Assembly (NCBI RefSeq): GCF_000143415.4
Contig: NW_003314340.1
Location: 614,161 to 678,160 of the forward strand
Source of the DNA: Selaginella moellendorffii
Taxonomy: Eukaryota; Streptophyta; Lycopodiopsida; Selaginellales; Selaginellaceae
Direction of reading: 5' to 3'
DNA: 64,000 nt
Of this stretch, positions 1-12,525 are shown one piece after another. Position numbers and translations under genes: made by a program. Under the pieces are notes generated by a model. It saw only the letters and a list, made by a program, of their open reading frames with translations, was not told the DNA's origin and did no database searches. Within the stretch, counting starts at the first letter, position 1. Each line of letters starts with the position of its first letter.

Positions 1-1
1 T

Positions 2-2545
2 TACACTGTGTGCTATTGCGTGGTCAAGGCGCAGGAGCACTTAGATCCCACAATTTGGGCTTTGAAGAGACATTCTTCTGCAACTGCTGATGATGTAGCG
101 GTTGGAACCCCGCTAGGTGATGTGGTAACGAAGATCAAATGGGACAAGAATGTCTCCGATGTTTATTGGTTGAGGGACTCACAGTGGAAGAGTGTTACTG
201 ACAAGGATTTAGTGTTAAGTTTCCCAAAGGGAGTGATTGTTTATCTCAAGTTTGTGAAAGGTGTGGGTTCTGACCTTCCTTGTTTTGGTTGTTTTGTCTT
301 GCTTGTGTGTTTTTATGACTTTCATTGTTATCATGTGTTGTTGTTATGTATGTTCTTGCATCTTTGATTTTGTGATGTATTGTTGGCTTTTTTAACTCTC
401 AATTTACTAACGAACATGTTTGTGCTGCAGTCCCCCGTGCAACAACACATCAGGCTGCAGGTAAGCACTCTGCATGTCCGGTAGTGGGTGCAAAAATATC
501 TCGCAATGCAATGAGAAAATTTCCTGCTTGAACTTTTGCTATTATCTGGTAGCCCTTAATCAAAGCCTTTGCCCTGTTGTTGACATCCCATTTGTTCTTT
601 AACATTCTTTCACTGCATTCTGAGTGATTCGTTTCTGACATTGCTTCTTTGGTTTTTCTTTTTACACACTTCAGTCAGCGCGTTTCCAAATCTGGGTCCA
701 GTAACCGAGGGCTTAGTCGCAAGAGAGGGGCGTTACACGCCCAGGAACTCAGCAGTAAAGAAGTTGTTACAACTCGTTCAGCAGAAAGGTGCCGTCCTGA
801 TACAGGCTCCGCCTCAGAGCGGAAAGACGTCTTTCCTGCAGTTGGCATATCGGAAAGCACAATACATGCCAAACTGGGAAGCTGTTTATTTTATCAATCT
901 TGCTACTGTCAATGACATTAGCTTCAAGGAGCTTCTCAAGCTTACTTGTGGTAAGTGTAGCATCTGCACTTTGAGTTGAATTAATTCCCTGTGCTACAGA
1001 TGTTGAGGTGGCGGATCTCCTTTGCCCCGGTGGTCCGAAAAGGCTTCTTTTAGTTGATGAAGCCCAGGCTGCATTTGGCCGTGACTTGGTGTTATGGAAA
1101 ACTCTGAAGCAAGTGCAAGGGGGTTACCAGGGGCAACACTCACCCAACTTGAACATAATTCTTTCATCAGATTATGGAGCAGAAGACGTCCCTGGAGCTA
1201 TGATTCGAGTGTGGTGGGATACTTTCAACAGAGATCGAATTCTCTTGAAGTAAGCTTGATCTGCTCAAGGATTTTATGCATATAAATTGTTTTCCAGGCC
1301 TTCAGGTGATCATGGTCTTTCTTTGCAATTCAGTGACGAGGAGGCAGTAGACCTATGGCTAGCATGGATGAGGTACTACAGATTCCCAGACCTTGGTGAT
1401 GAATTACGAGATTGGATTATCCGGCTGTCCGATAAGAAGCCAGGAGTTATGACGGGAATTTTGGATTGGCTTGTGGACACTGGGATTGGGACGAAAAGGC
1501 CGAGCACACTAAGTGAGTACTTCGTCCGCAAGCTGCAGACGACCGATCTCACTTTCATTTTTGTCAATTGTCGGAGCATACAATCGTAAGCTGTGCTGTT
1601 TCTTGAAGGTTACAATAGTCTGACAGGCTATACAGGTTCTACCGCAAAATTGACAGTCCTGGTGCTTACCGTTCCTTCCTAACGTGCTTACTTGCGAATA
1701 TCGAGGTATGCATTCGCCTGGTATATCTTGATCTGTTTGATATGTCCTCTGATTTTAGATGTCGCATGATTGGCTTTCGCAAGAGATGCAAGACGCTGTC
1801 CATGAGCTACTTCTGTGTGGCCAGCTTATGAAGAATAAGCGGGGAAATTACTGCTTGCCTTCGAAAGTGCACGAACGTTTTTACTTGAGGCGCATCTACA
1901 AGGGTATACTATCGGTAGCGGAGGTAGGAGCTATGGGAATCAAGCTCTTCCTTGTCAGGGTTTTGGAGTGCTTCTCGTCGAAGGCGTTACGAAACAGCTT
2001 TTCACGGGGTCGACAAGATGAGGAAGATACCACCCCGTATGAGCGCCACTTGGAAATGGAGTTTTACAGGTATGTGACTTGGATCTGTTTCTTTTCTCAC
2101 ATTAATGTGTTGCAGATCAGTATGCTCCTTGCTTGATCCAGACATCTGCCCATGTCCCGACATGGGACCTCGTTTCGGTGTCAAAGGCTTTGCTGATTAC
2201 TATTTGGCACGGTTTGGGTGGTTTTTTGAACTGATGAGGAAGGGTACAGAGACCACAAGACATTCTCATCTTGAGAGGTAAGTAGAGTTAAAAGTGTTTT
2301 CCTTGTTGTTTTACTTGTTTACTTCTTTATGTTCCAGATTCAGGCAGAACAACCGGTACTGGCCCCTGTTTACTGGACCGCTCAAGGCTTATGTTATCAT
2401 CGGTATAGCGAATGAGGTGGAATTTGTGGATAACATGCCAGACGAGGATGGGACATACGTGTTTGCTGTTACATTTGCCTCCAACTTCAAAACAGCAACG
2501 GTTTTTCCGGATGGTCTTACTGCTCATCTTGCCAATGATCTTTAG
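2..2545 (+). CDS. Crinkler (CRN)-like P-loop NTPase with degenerate REase-like C-terminus; 5' end beyond window
   Basis: Nine exons join in one open frame: 2-260, 431-460, 675-950, 1000-1249, 1298-1585, 1636-1705, 1759-2069, 2116-2277, 2338-2545, giving 618 codons from the window edge including the stop. Introns are mostly 46-60 nt with GT..AG ends. The first ~86 residues resemble the ubiquitin-like header of Crinkler proteins (ending YLKFVK). A P-loop NTPase follows, with Walker A APPQSGKTS near residue 140 and Walker B RLLLVDEAQ near 205. The last ~120 residues follow the plan of the CRN restriction-endonuclease-like domain (GFADYYL, then FELMRKG, then HLERF), but the usual final aspartate motif reads YVIIGIANE, so nuclease activity is doubtful. 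Such CR proteins were first known as oomycete effectors and are reported in other eukaryotes including plants. The true start lies upstream. Function here is unknown. Confidence 0.72.
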
Positions 2546-3020
2546 TTATAGGCTAAATAATATAGTCAGCTTATCACACATGATTAAATCTCCTAAGAAT
2601 TCCATAATGTGAAATCTATCAAAAACAAAAAGGTGTGGACTGCCACAGAACACACCCTTTGCTTTGCACATAATTGAGCAATGATTGAGAGTTTTGACTG
2701 AAACAATCTTCTTCATAATCTTAAAAATTTGCAATTTGTTAATATTCAGCTTATCATAGTTAAAAGATTGACTACTCTTCTTACTCGTCAAGAGAAAACT
2801 ATCCATTATGAATTCTATCTTTCGATCTCTCTTTATCTATCCAGTCATGATTTGGCCGCCCTCTTCAAGTGAAAACCCTAGGTACATTTGTTTTTTTCTC
2901 TAATTCTGGATGTGGCTATATTTAGCATCTTTGTTTTTATATTTGTAGTTTTCCAAGTTTGTAGATATTATGCATTCCATCTATTTTCTAAGCAATATAC
3001 AATGTTTTTTATACGCTTTG
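2546..3020. other. AT-rich intergenic, no gene seen
   Basis: This is the 3' flank of the CRN-like gene up to the LTR of gypsy element A. It has only short chance ORFs with no recognisable motif. Confidence 0.6.
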
Positions 3021-3194
3021 TGAGGTCCAAGTGTACAGTTATAATGCCATATACTAATATTAGCATAGTGAGATTTTGGTATCCGTCAGATTGGTTTCAA
3101 TCCGGACCCCTTGCTTCTATATATAAACTAGGATTTTTAGGCTAATTAATATGCACATTTTCTATATTCACTTTCTATATTCTATACACTCACA
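3021..3194 (+). repeat. LTR of gypsy element A
   Basis: The 174 bp begin TGAGGTCCAAGTGTAC and end ATACACTCACA. They align along their length with 37661-37832, the 3' LTR of element B, which lies directly after a polypurine tract. Position and TG..CA ends support a 5' LTR. Confidence 0.75.
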
Positions 3195-4153
3195 TGAGAG
3201 GCATATTTAATTGTCCCTGAGAAGGGCTTGGATTTGGTTTAAATCTAGCTTTTGCATTGTTTAGATCTATGTTTTTCCATTTCCTTTCTTTTATTCTTTT
3301 CTTTCAGAATTTTGGTTTAGATTTAGTTTTTGTATCGTCTAGATCTCTCTTTTCTTCTAATTTTTTTTCCATTTCTTTTCTTTTGCTCTTTCCTTTTCGT
3401 TCATCTTCATAGCAGTTTAGTAATCTTTTCTTCCTTTGACTCTGGAGTAGTAGTTGGTGCAATTGCTTAATGCTATGTGATTGCAATTGACCAACCAAAC
3501 TCAATTGATGGCGGCATTCACAACATGTAATATAGCTCCACTCTTGGTATCAATCCTCACGTTCGGCTGAAGTCCTTTCATAGGAATCCTGTGTACTATT
3601 GGTTTAATCACTTCACGATGATTACTACATATCATTCTTGGGATGATGCTTGATGTTTGCGTGAGTTTCCCATATGTTTCCATGGGACGGTGTTGCAGTG
3701 GTACAATGGTTTGAGCACAGCCACTTGTAGGGATTGAAGTGTTCTCCCAGACGTCTTCAAATGCACATTCGAACATGCTGATGATTGTGATGATGCCTTC
3801 TAACAAATTGTCTTCATCAAGGGTCATCTAAGTCAGTGATGCAATTTAGTGTTCATTTTCAAAACCTCTTGCTTTGTTTATGGAGCCAAATATGTCAAAG
3901 CGGATCAAGCTAAGAATGTTGTGGCTAGCACTTCGTCAAGATCTTGTCAGGCTTGTGCATGCACTTGCTTCAACCACCCTTAATAATGATTTGTTTGGCA
4001 CAACATTATGAGATGTCACCTTTTCCACTTTTTGCTGCACGTTCTTCAGCTCCACTTTCTGTGGGTGATGGTCCTATTCCAATGGAGGTTGATGCTGCTA
4101 CTGCTTGAGTCTAAGGATAAGGGCGAGGATGTAGTCATGGTTATGATGTTTAT

Positions 4154-5285
4154 TGCTGGGTATGTGATGAAATTGGTCACACTTATCGGCATTGTCGGCG
4201 TTTTCTAGATTGGCAGCCACCATTTCCTGGGTGGACACCTTGGCGTCAACAACGTTCTGTTGGTGCTATTGTAGTAAAAGGTTTGGACACCAAGATGCAT
4301 CTGAAAAACAAGGAGTCGCGCAAGTAGCGGAGGGATTTTGCATAAATAAATCAGTGACCCCTTCATCTTTCTTTTGAGAGAATCATCAAGGGGTTCACTC
4401 GACACCAATTCATCTAGTGTTTACTTTCCAAACTCGTTTTTATAACAAATGATTTCCTATTATTCTCTCCGTGTTAGTTGATACAGGTTTGAGTTTATCT
4501 TTTATTGCTCAATTTGTTACCACACGTTGCCATCTACACTTGCGTCATGTGGTGAAACTAGTTTTCATTCTTTATGGCAACAACCATATATATGCATGTG
4601 CACGGGATGAAGTGGACCTAGTTGTGCGTGTCAAGCTTGGGTTGCAATTTTTGCCAAGTTAAGCTTTTGACCTTATCTTTAGTATGGATTGGTTGTAGCG
4701 CAATCATACCAAATGTGATTTTGGGGCTTCTCCCACTTGTCTCATACTTCCTTATATTTCATCCATTCTTCTCACTTTCGTACCTCTTTGTCCCTTTGCT
4801 TCTACCTTTGTTTCCATTACTTATGTCCCCCCACTACTTCCTCCTATATTTCTGTCTTGTTCCACTCTTCCCTTTTCTGATCCCACCGACAATCTTTGTG
4901 TTGCAGTGGTTGACCGGCTCATGAAGGAGTATTCTAATCCCTTTGAATTTGACCTATCATCTAGGGCCAAGATTGCCACACATTATCCAATTCCAACTGA
5001 GGATGCTCATCCAATCAAGGTTCTTGTTTGTCATTAGTCACAAAGAAATCAAAATTTTATGTGCAAACATCAAGGAGATGTTAGAGAAAGATGTTATTTG
5101 GAAGTCACAGAGTCCTTGGGTATATGAACTTTATCTTATGCCAAAGCTTAATGGGAGTATTTATTTCTATATTGACTATCGTTTGTTAAATGAAGTGACG
5201 ATTCTAAATATGTACACTCTTCCTCAGATTGCTGATATCTTGGATCGTTTGGGGAGAAGTTGTTGGTTCACCAAGCTAGATCTTG
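4154..5285 (+). pseudogene. gag zinc knuckle, protease and N-terminal reverse transcriptase remnants of gypsy A
   Basis: The frame at 4154-4195 reads a CCHC zinc knuckle (C56 W V C ... GHTYRHC). About 4471-4660 carries the retropepsin signature LVDTGLSLSFIA. The 4943-5285 frame contains the gypsy RT motifs FYIDYRLLNEVTI and LPQIADILDRLG, followed by FTKLDL, where the TRIM insertion begins. Several frame breaks separate the parts, so no polyprotein can be made. Confidence 0.75.
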
Positions 5286-5781
5286 TGTAAATAACCAAAG
5301 AGAACGACTCGAGAGACAATCTATAAAGGTTCAAATATAGAAGGAAAGGGCCCATGAACAAGAGTGCACCCCTTTTCCAATTGGTTAAGGGTTTTGGTAT
5401 AGTTGGGGTTAAGCGTCTTTGGGTTTAAATAATATTAGGTGACCTTCTGGGAAGTCTAAATTTAGGAGTTCACATTTGGTATCAAAGAGGTCTCAGGTAG
5501 GAGTTTACATTTGGTATCAAAAAGGTCTTAAGTTTGACTTTGTTGGTTAGCTAGGGGAATTGCACCACATGTTGATTGACATTTGGTAGGTCCAATTTAC
5601 TCCTATTTGGCTCGACCCGAGGGGTAAGGGTTCAAATATAAAAGGAAAAGGCCCATGAACAAGAGTGCACCCCCTTTTTCAATCGATTAAGGGTCTTGGG
5701 ATAATTGGGGTTAAACATCCTTGGGTTTGAATAGTACTGGGATGGATGACCTTCTGAGATGTCTAAATTTAGGAGCTTACA
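5286..5781 (+). mobile_element. TRIM-like miniature LTR retroelement, copy 1
   Basis: The 496-bp insertion in the RT of element A is flanked by the 5-bp target duplication TCTTG (5281-5285 and 5782-5786). LTR1 is 5286-5474 (TGTAAATAACC...GTTCACA). It is followed at once by a primer binding site resembling TTTGGTATCA (initiator Met tRNA), repeated once about 40 bp later. The right LTR (about 5627-5781, ends CTTACA) lacks its first ~38 bp. There is no coding capacity. Copy 2, at 52555-53146, is more complete. Confidence 0.82.
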
Positions 5782-6392
5782 TCTTGCTTCTGGGTACTAG
5801 CAAGTATCGATGGCTGAAGAAGATATTTCTAAAATTGTTTTTCCTACATTATTTGGTTTGTACGAGTTCTTGGTGATGCCATTTGGTTTGAACAATGCTT
5901 TAGCAACTTTCTGTTGGTTTAAAGTTAAAATAGTCCATGTGTGTATTTGGGTCCAAATACATGACTTATCTTGAGTATTGTATTTCTTGTGAGGGTTTGC
6001 AAGTTGATCTTGACAAACTTGTGGCTGTTCTAAAGTTCCTTACTTCGAAATGTATGAATGATGTGTAGTGCTTCTTAGGCAAGATGTAGTATCTCAGTCG
6101 TTTTGTGGATCATCTTTCTGATCGCACTACATCATTGCAAGTGTTGCTGAAGTCATCATCAGATTGTGAGTGGGCGTTCATTGATCTCAAAGAAATATTG
6201 ACGACTCCTCCGGTTTTGACATATCCTGACTACACTTGACCTTTCATTTTATGTGTGGATGCTTGTGATATTAGTCTTGGAAGTGTGCTGATGCAAGAGA
6301 GCCCAAGTGTGCTTTGTCAGCACTATCCCATTGCATATATAAGCCGTACATTACAACCAGTGGAGGTGAACTAATCCACAACTGAGAAGGAG
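5782..6392 (+). pseudogene. C-terminal RT and RNase H remnants of gypsy A
   Basis: The sequence resumes with the [20 protein letters not shown] segment near 5859-5915, is missing the YxDD segment present in B, and runs into an RNase H segment (FILCVDACD near 6241, IAYISRTLQPVE near 6330). Stops interrupt it. It ends at the junction with repeat C1. Confidence 0.75.
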
Positions 6393-9300
6393 TCAGTAAC
6401 ATCCTACCGATATCGTAAACCCAAGAGACCAATCCAAAGCAAATCACAAAGAATATGTGGTATTGCAAAAAGCCATAAGCCATCAAAAAGAATAATTAAC
6501 CATCATGAAAGATCATTAATCATCCCATCAAAAAGAGATATGTATAATCATCGTCAAAAAAGGAATCCACCATCCCGAAGAATAGCGAATCATTTTATAT
6601 CAACAACAATCAAGCAAAACCTTTTAACAAGGATAATCAACTATCCGAAATGATAGTCAATCATCATCAATGATTGTTAGATGCAAAAAGCTAACTTCAA
6701 CATCGAAGCTAATGAGCCAAAATGCCTTCCTTAACAATTTCTAACAAATGAACTATAAGCATGAAAACTTAAGAAACCAAAAGCTCAAAGAAGTCTATAG
6801 CCAAGTCTTGTTTAATAATGATCATGAGTCTTGTATGAACTAATTTCAATGCTAAAAAGACAATATGGTACAACCCACAATATCCTCTTCAACACATTCA
6901 TAAACTAAACTTCATAATGCAAAAACTAATGAAGAGCATGTCTACATCAATCCAAAAGCCATACTCCACAAATGATCACTAAACAATCCTCCATGAATCC
7001 ATCTATAGCAAGACATATCTCACTTTATAACAAGTACAAGAAAAATCATCAATGATCAATATATTCCAACTCAAATCCAACAAGGATTCAAACATTTCAA
7101 TATCGATCACTAACTTTTCGTTTCGTAAGGCTAATATAGTCCATGACTGAATCACTTTTCAAGAAAATACCAAAGCTCAACCTCTACTAAATAATTTCGT
7201 CTAGAACACAACTAACTCAACTTGCCACTCAGTTTATTTGAATGTCAATACAATTGCTAACTAGCAATTGTACAAATGCCAATAACATAAAGTTATAGCC
7301 AAATCATCAACACTATCTTCATCAAAACTAATGAAATTTAATATCAATGCTATAGAAAGACATCTCGTTTCACTCGAGTCTCAATATCAACAATGTCAAC
7401 AACAGAACATCACTTCAATGCCATCAACACCATAACAAAGCTAAAAGAAAGCAAGAGTGAATCACCACCCAAAACTTTCTAGCAACTAAGTTAACCAAAG
7501 TCGAAGATACTTTAGTCAGTATTTGACACCAATTCTTCAACAATATTTAGTTATAGATAACACATCATCAAGGAGTGATTCACCACGTCCAAGACTCAAT
7601 GTAATCTAACATTACGGACTAAACGTAACCAAATGACATTGTTAAAGGTAGAATCGACATGCCAATATGGAAAAACCATGTAAGTCTAATGACATGATCC
7701 TCCGTAACACCATTTGGTAGAGTAAGCCTATCATTACTAAATCATCATCGAGCAAAGCAAGTGTTAACAATCCTTGACGAAGTTTACAAGCAATCACTAG
7801 TCACAAAGCAACTAACAATCACTTTTCAACTTGCCTTTACAAAATCCAGACACTAAACTCATATCATTGAGTCATATACTCATCCAATATGAATGTAATA
7901 CCTCAAGTATGAGATAAAGGGTCATGAACAAGCATAATTAAATGACCACTTGAATCCAGCTTAACTGAAATAAGCTCACTAACACGTTTAGCCAATATCT
8001 CTGAGCATGCCTTGAAAAGGCTAGCTATGCATAATCAACACTTAGTCGAAACTAAAGTGATGACCATGAGATGGACTCATATCAGTACACAACCTTCTCA
8101 TAGACAAAGTTATAATACAGGTATTAACATCTCAATCTCAAACAACTAAGTTGGACATTACTATCCTCAGCCAAGGTGCAGGGCCACCAAGACCAAATCA
8201 AGATTAGTATGAGCTCACTACTCTCATAAAATCTAACGAGATACAAGGTGCAACCTGCCACCAAGCACAATGCTATAGAAGAAAGGCACAAGGGTCACCT
8301 TTCTTAGAAAAGTGCAACGGCCACTTTTTTACACCAACTCTAGACTCTATGCAACTCAATTGCCTTAGCCCCAAAAGTTAGTATCCCTTTTGGGTTACAT
8401 CATACAAACTACTTATTAAGATTTAAGCCAACCGAAGTTAACTTCGACCCTTTCACTAGTTTGTATTGGCTTACGAAAAATGGAAAGGTTTTTGAACAAA
8501 GTGATCAATAGATTAGCCATTGGAAAAGCCTAAGAAAATTTGTGGAAAATTTTCCATCCTAGAAAAAGAATGACTCTCAATCCAGGAATGCAAACTTTCA
8601 AGACTCAACCAACTTCCTTTTATTAACAACTTCACATAGGTTCATCTCAACACAAATTCTTATGACCCACAGTATGTCTAAGCATCGAACATCTTTGCCC
8701 ATTTTTCCGACATCTAACACTAACATTCGCAAAGTGCAAAATGAACATCCAAGGCTTGATTGCAAAGACCTTATCTTCGGACATTCATATTGCACTAACA
8801 CTCTTTTTCAACCACTTTCAAGATCCAATGTGAAACCAAAACACTAATATGAAAAACGATATGGAAAATTAAACTTTAAGGAAAATTCCTCATCACTCGA
8901 ACAACAATACCATTTCCACTAACACAAATGCTAGCAATGTCAATGCCTCAACTATACACCTTTTCCATCTAACAATTTACTCCAAGTGTTAATAGATCAA
9001 TTGATGAATTATAGCAAATGAATGCTACAACCCTTTTCCAACACTTCAATGGGCAAACTTAAGGAAACAAGGTACCAACATAAACTTAGCATAATTGGAC
9101 CATCATTGAGAACCCAGTTAAGGCTACTTCAATGTTACTACTTGCAAGTAGACTAGCTTCACCATCAACCATCTTGGGATTGATTATCATTTAACCAAAC
9201 AACTTCATAAACACATTACTCTTTATCACATTGATATGATATAAGCATCACAATGATTTGATCATCAATTGAGCAACATCATGAGCAATACCTATGTTAT

Positions 9301-10416
9301 TACTTCAAAGGTTTATGTGAATATCATGTATTAACTTAATTCGATAAAATGCAACATAAATGCCACACCTCATCGATAGAGATTTACAACACCCAACACC
9401 ACTAACTTTTGTTCACAACACAGACAAGCTCATGCCACTCTTTTTTTGACCAAACTCAAAACTAATCCAATACCAAGCTACTCAAGGAGCAATAGCAAGG
9501 TTCTCCAAAAAAGAATTGAGCATTGTAACCCAAGTTTTCTAATAGCAAGCCTAGACAAAATAGTTTAGCATTTCACTGTTACCCGTCCTATGACTCACCA
9601 TTTACAAGACCATAATTTCCAACATGCACAAGGTAGGGTCTCCCGATTGCATAATATAAACATAAGCAATGAGTCACATTTCATTGTGAATCATTTCTCC
9701 AAGAAAAGAAATGATTTATGTGTTTGATCTTTTGTCCCTAATGACTCTCTTTTCGGTCTCATCTTTGACTAAATCTTAAGCTTGTTTTCGCACTGCCTTT
9801 AGTCCAATCCAAGAAAAGTTTATGAGAGAGCATAGCAATGATTACTTGAATCAATAGACTCATCCCTACAATCTTTAATTGATCCACTTTTAATCATGCT
9901 TAGGAAGGATCCACTAGTGCAACTATGGACTAACCTATTTGCCACTCATAGCAAACCCAAAGAAGGTTTACTTTCACTCATGGTACATGGAACAACTCAT
10001 AGAACCACTGGTAAGCTAACATTAATCCTACCAACTCAAAATGTAATCCCGAGTTACTAATGTGCCTCACTCACAAGCCCAAGCGTAAACTCGTGTAAAA
10101 CAAACAACACAATCCATCCAACTTATGAGCCCAAGCGAAAGCTCATATATTCCAGTCCGAAAGGTAACCAAAGTTTATACCCAAGGAACAATTGCGAAGC
10201 CTTTGCACCCAAACATATACCCACTCGGATCATTGTTTTCATCTCTGCATATGCAATGAGACTAGTTGCCCAATCTCATTAGATAGTAGTTGCCAAGACT
10301 CATTCTCTGATACTAAATGTAGTGCACATGGTTTTGGCCCTTTATCCTATAGTGATTTACCATAGAATAATACTACGAAATGGAACCTAAACCCTCCATA
10401 TGCCACGTGTTATATG

Positions 10417-12160
10417 TGTGAGACACAAAATCCCTAGGCCCCAAAGTGGAGCCGGAAGGGCGCCACATGGTAGTGGCCGAAGCGAGAGCCAAACGAGCGT
10501 AACACGTTTGGACCAAAAGCTCCGACTTGAAAAGTCAAGAGCGGGAGTGGAACTCCCAACGAAGTGCTCGAGGAACGAGCACGAAGCGAGCAAAAGGCGA
10601 GGCTCCAAAAAGGGACCCAAAAGGACCAACACATGACACGTGGGAGTGTCCGAGATGGACTCGAGTTGGAGTCCGAAGTGGAGTCCGAGATGGACCCGAG
10701 TTGGAGTCCAAAGTGGAGTCCGAGATGGAGTCCGAAGTGGAGTCCGAGGTGGACCCGAGATGGACCCGAGTTGGAGTCCGAGGTGGACCCGAGATGGACC
10801 CGAGTTGGAGTCCGAAGTGGAGTCCGAGATGGACCCGAGATGGAGTCCGAGATGGAGTCCGAGGTGGACCTGAGATGGACCTGAAATGGAGTCCGAGATG
10901 GAGTCCGAGATGGACCCGAGATGGAGACCGAGATGGAGTCCGAGATGGACCCGAGATGGACCCGAGATGGAGTCCGAGATGGAGTCCGAGATGGAGTCTG
11001 AGATGGAGTCCAAGATGGAGTCCGAGATGGAGTCCGAGATGGAGTCCGAAGTCGAGACCGAGACCGGGACCGAGACCGGGACCGAGACCGAGACCGAGAC
11101 CGAGATCGGGACCGAGACCGAGACTGAGGCCGAGGCCGAGACCGAGCCCGAGTCCGGAGCCTGAGAGGGTGAAAGCCCAAAGCGTTCGTCTCCCAGACCC
11201 TAGGGGGTTTGGTGAGCTCCAAAAGTATAGTAGGGGGGAGGACTGCAGTGGAGCCAGTTTGGCCAGGAAAGGCCAGTTTGGCCCAGGAAGGCCGAACCTA
11301 GTGTTGGGTGATGAGCTGCCCACTGGGAAGTCCAAGACTAGAGTAAACACGGACCGACAAGCGGGGTAGCTTGGTGAAGTGTTCAAGAGCCGGCTCTAGT
11401 TCCCCCGGGAGATCGACTGGCCGATGCTCCCAGTCCAAGTGTGGGTGGCACTACCTACTTGGATACCTGGTGTGGCTCAACGGAACCCGCTCTAAGCCCA
11501 TGGCTAGAGCACCCAAGGGCAGAAGGTGAGGAGAGTACCCAGGTGGCTCGTGTAAGGCCACGGTGTTCCGAAATGTTGTCCCAAAGGCCCAGACTGTGGA
11601 AAGGAAGAGGAGCAGTCCTCTGGGGTAGTGACCAAGGACACAGTCACACAGTGAGGAAGTCCTAGAGGATAGTGGGACTTAGTGGTCGGGCCGGTGGGCC
11701 TCGATCCAGTGGCAATGTTGGCGAACACAGCCAAGGACAGAAAGGGACTTGGTGGGGACCGAAACAGAGATATTGGGGAAGGCTATTCCCCATGTCTGTA
11801 GGCATCCTAAGGATATTAAGGAGTGGATCTGGGATGATCACTCATGGATGGATGACCCAGTCTTTGAGGGACGGGATTGGAATGTAGGTGGTGTTGGACC
11901 ACCAGTATGACCGAGGTAAATGGGCATGGCCTTAGCGTAACGGGCCGATATGTCGGTGGTACCTTGGGGTGTCGATCATGGGATTGGACACGTGGAGCAC
12001 TTGGACCAAGTGCTAAGGTTGAGTGGCATGGATGCCATTCTCGGGGCTAGCAAGCCCCAAGTCCTGAGTTGGGCTTATGGAGGTTGTGAATGAGACTCCT
12101 CCAAGTGGTCGGAGGTGTGGTTAAGTGACTGAAGTAGAATGGAAAAATTAGTCGCTTACA
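10417..12160 (-). mobile_element. Solo LTR of the 1.7-kb-LTR retroelement family
   Basis: The 1744 bp begin TGTGAGACACAAAATCCC and end TTAGTCGCTTACA. They are flanked by a 5-bp duplication ATATG (10412-10416, 12161-12165). The sequence is the reverse complement of the LTRs at 53995-55671 and 59729-61320. Repeat C2 carries the unoccupied site near 63105-63125. With one LTR and a target duplication, it is the product of LTR-LTR recombination. Confidence 0.88.
10640..11160. repeat. Purine-rich minisatellite inside the solo LTR
   Basis: It is a degenerate tandem array of 11-12 bp units (GAGATGGAGTCC, GAGATGGACCC) passing into 6-bp units (GAGACC, GGGACC). All frames stay open through it because the units contain no stop, producing long spurious ORFs on both strands. 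Confidence 0.9.
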
Positions 12161-12525
12161 ATATGCCACATGACACATGCCATGTGTCCAAAGGACAGTG
12201 GTGTGGAACCTGAGTTTTAGGGCCTTAGGCCACTGAACTAAGGAACAGTGCCAAACTCCCAAGTATGAAGCTAAGGAGTAAAAGAATTAGATCATAGAGC
12301 AACTCCCGAGCATATAGCCCAAAGAGCGAAAGGACAGAAGCCCGGAGCTACTTGGAATAGTCCTAGAGCAACCAGCATCCTAATGCTAGGACCAGCACGC
12401 AAAACGGAGCCAGACAAAGTTTGGCACTATTTCAGCATACCATCTTGCCATCGTGGCAATAAAGAAAGAATATCCGAAAAGATAGCTGATAGGTAACTTT
12501 TGATACCCAAACTTATATTCGCAAC

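Larger units (their letters stand above)
6393..12525 (-). mobile_element. Large non-coding repeat C, copy 1 (LARD-like), nested in gypsy A
   Basis: The sequence 6393-10416 plus 12166-12440 is closely similar to 53205-53994 plus 61321-63385. It contains no ORF of note. Near 10310 the plus strand shows an inverted primer-binding-site-like string (TGATACTAAA before TGTAGTGCAC), so the element probably runs on the minus strand with a right-hand LTR starting at 10318. No left LTR is visible in either copy. It splits the RNase H region of element A, and a solo LTR (10417-12160) is nested in it. It is most likely a non-autonomous retroelement; the boundaries are approximate. Confidence 0.65.

Noticed and set aside
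10387-11386. Long overlapping ORFs (up to ~280 codons) rich in Ser-Arg-Pro-Trp or Glu-Met-Ser
   Set aside because: They come from a tandem minisatellite with no stop in any frame, within a solo LTR, and recur in both LTRs of the 7.3 kb element.
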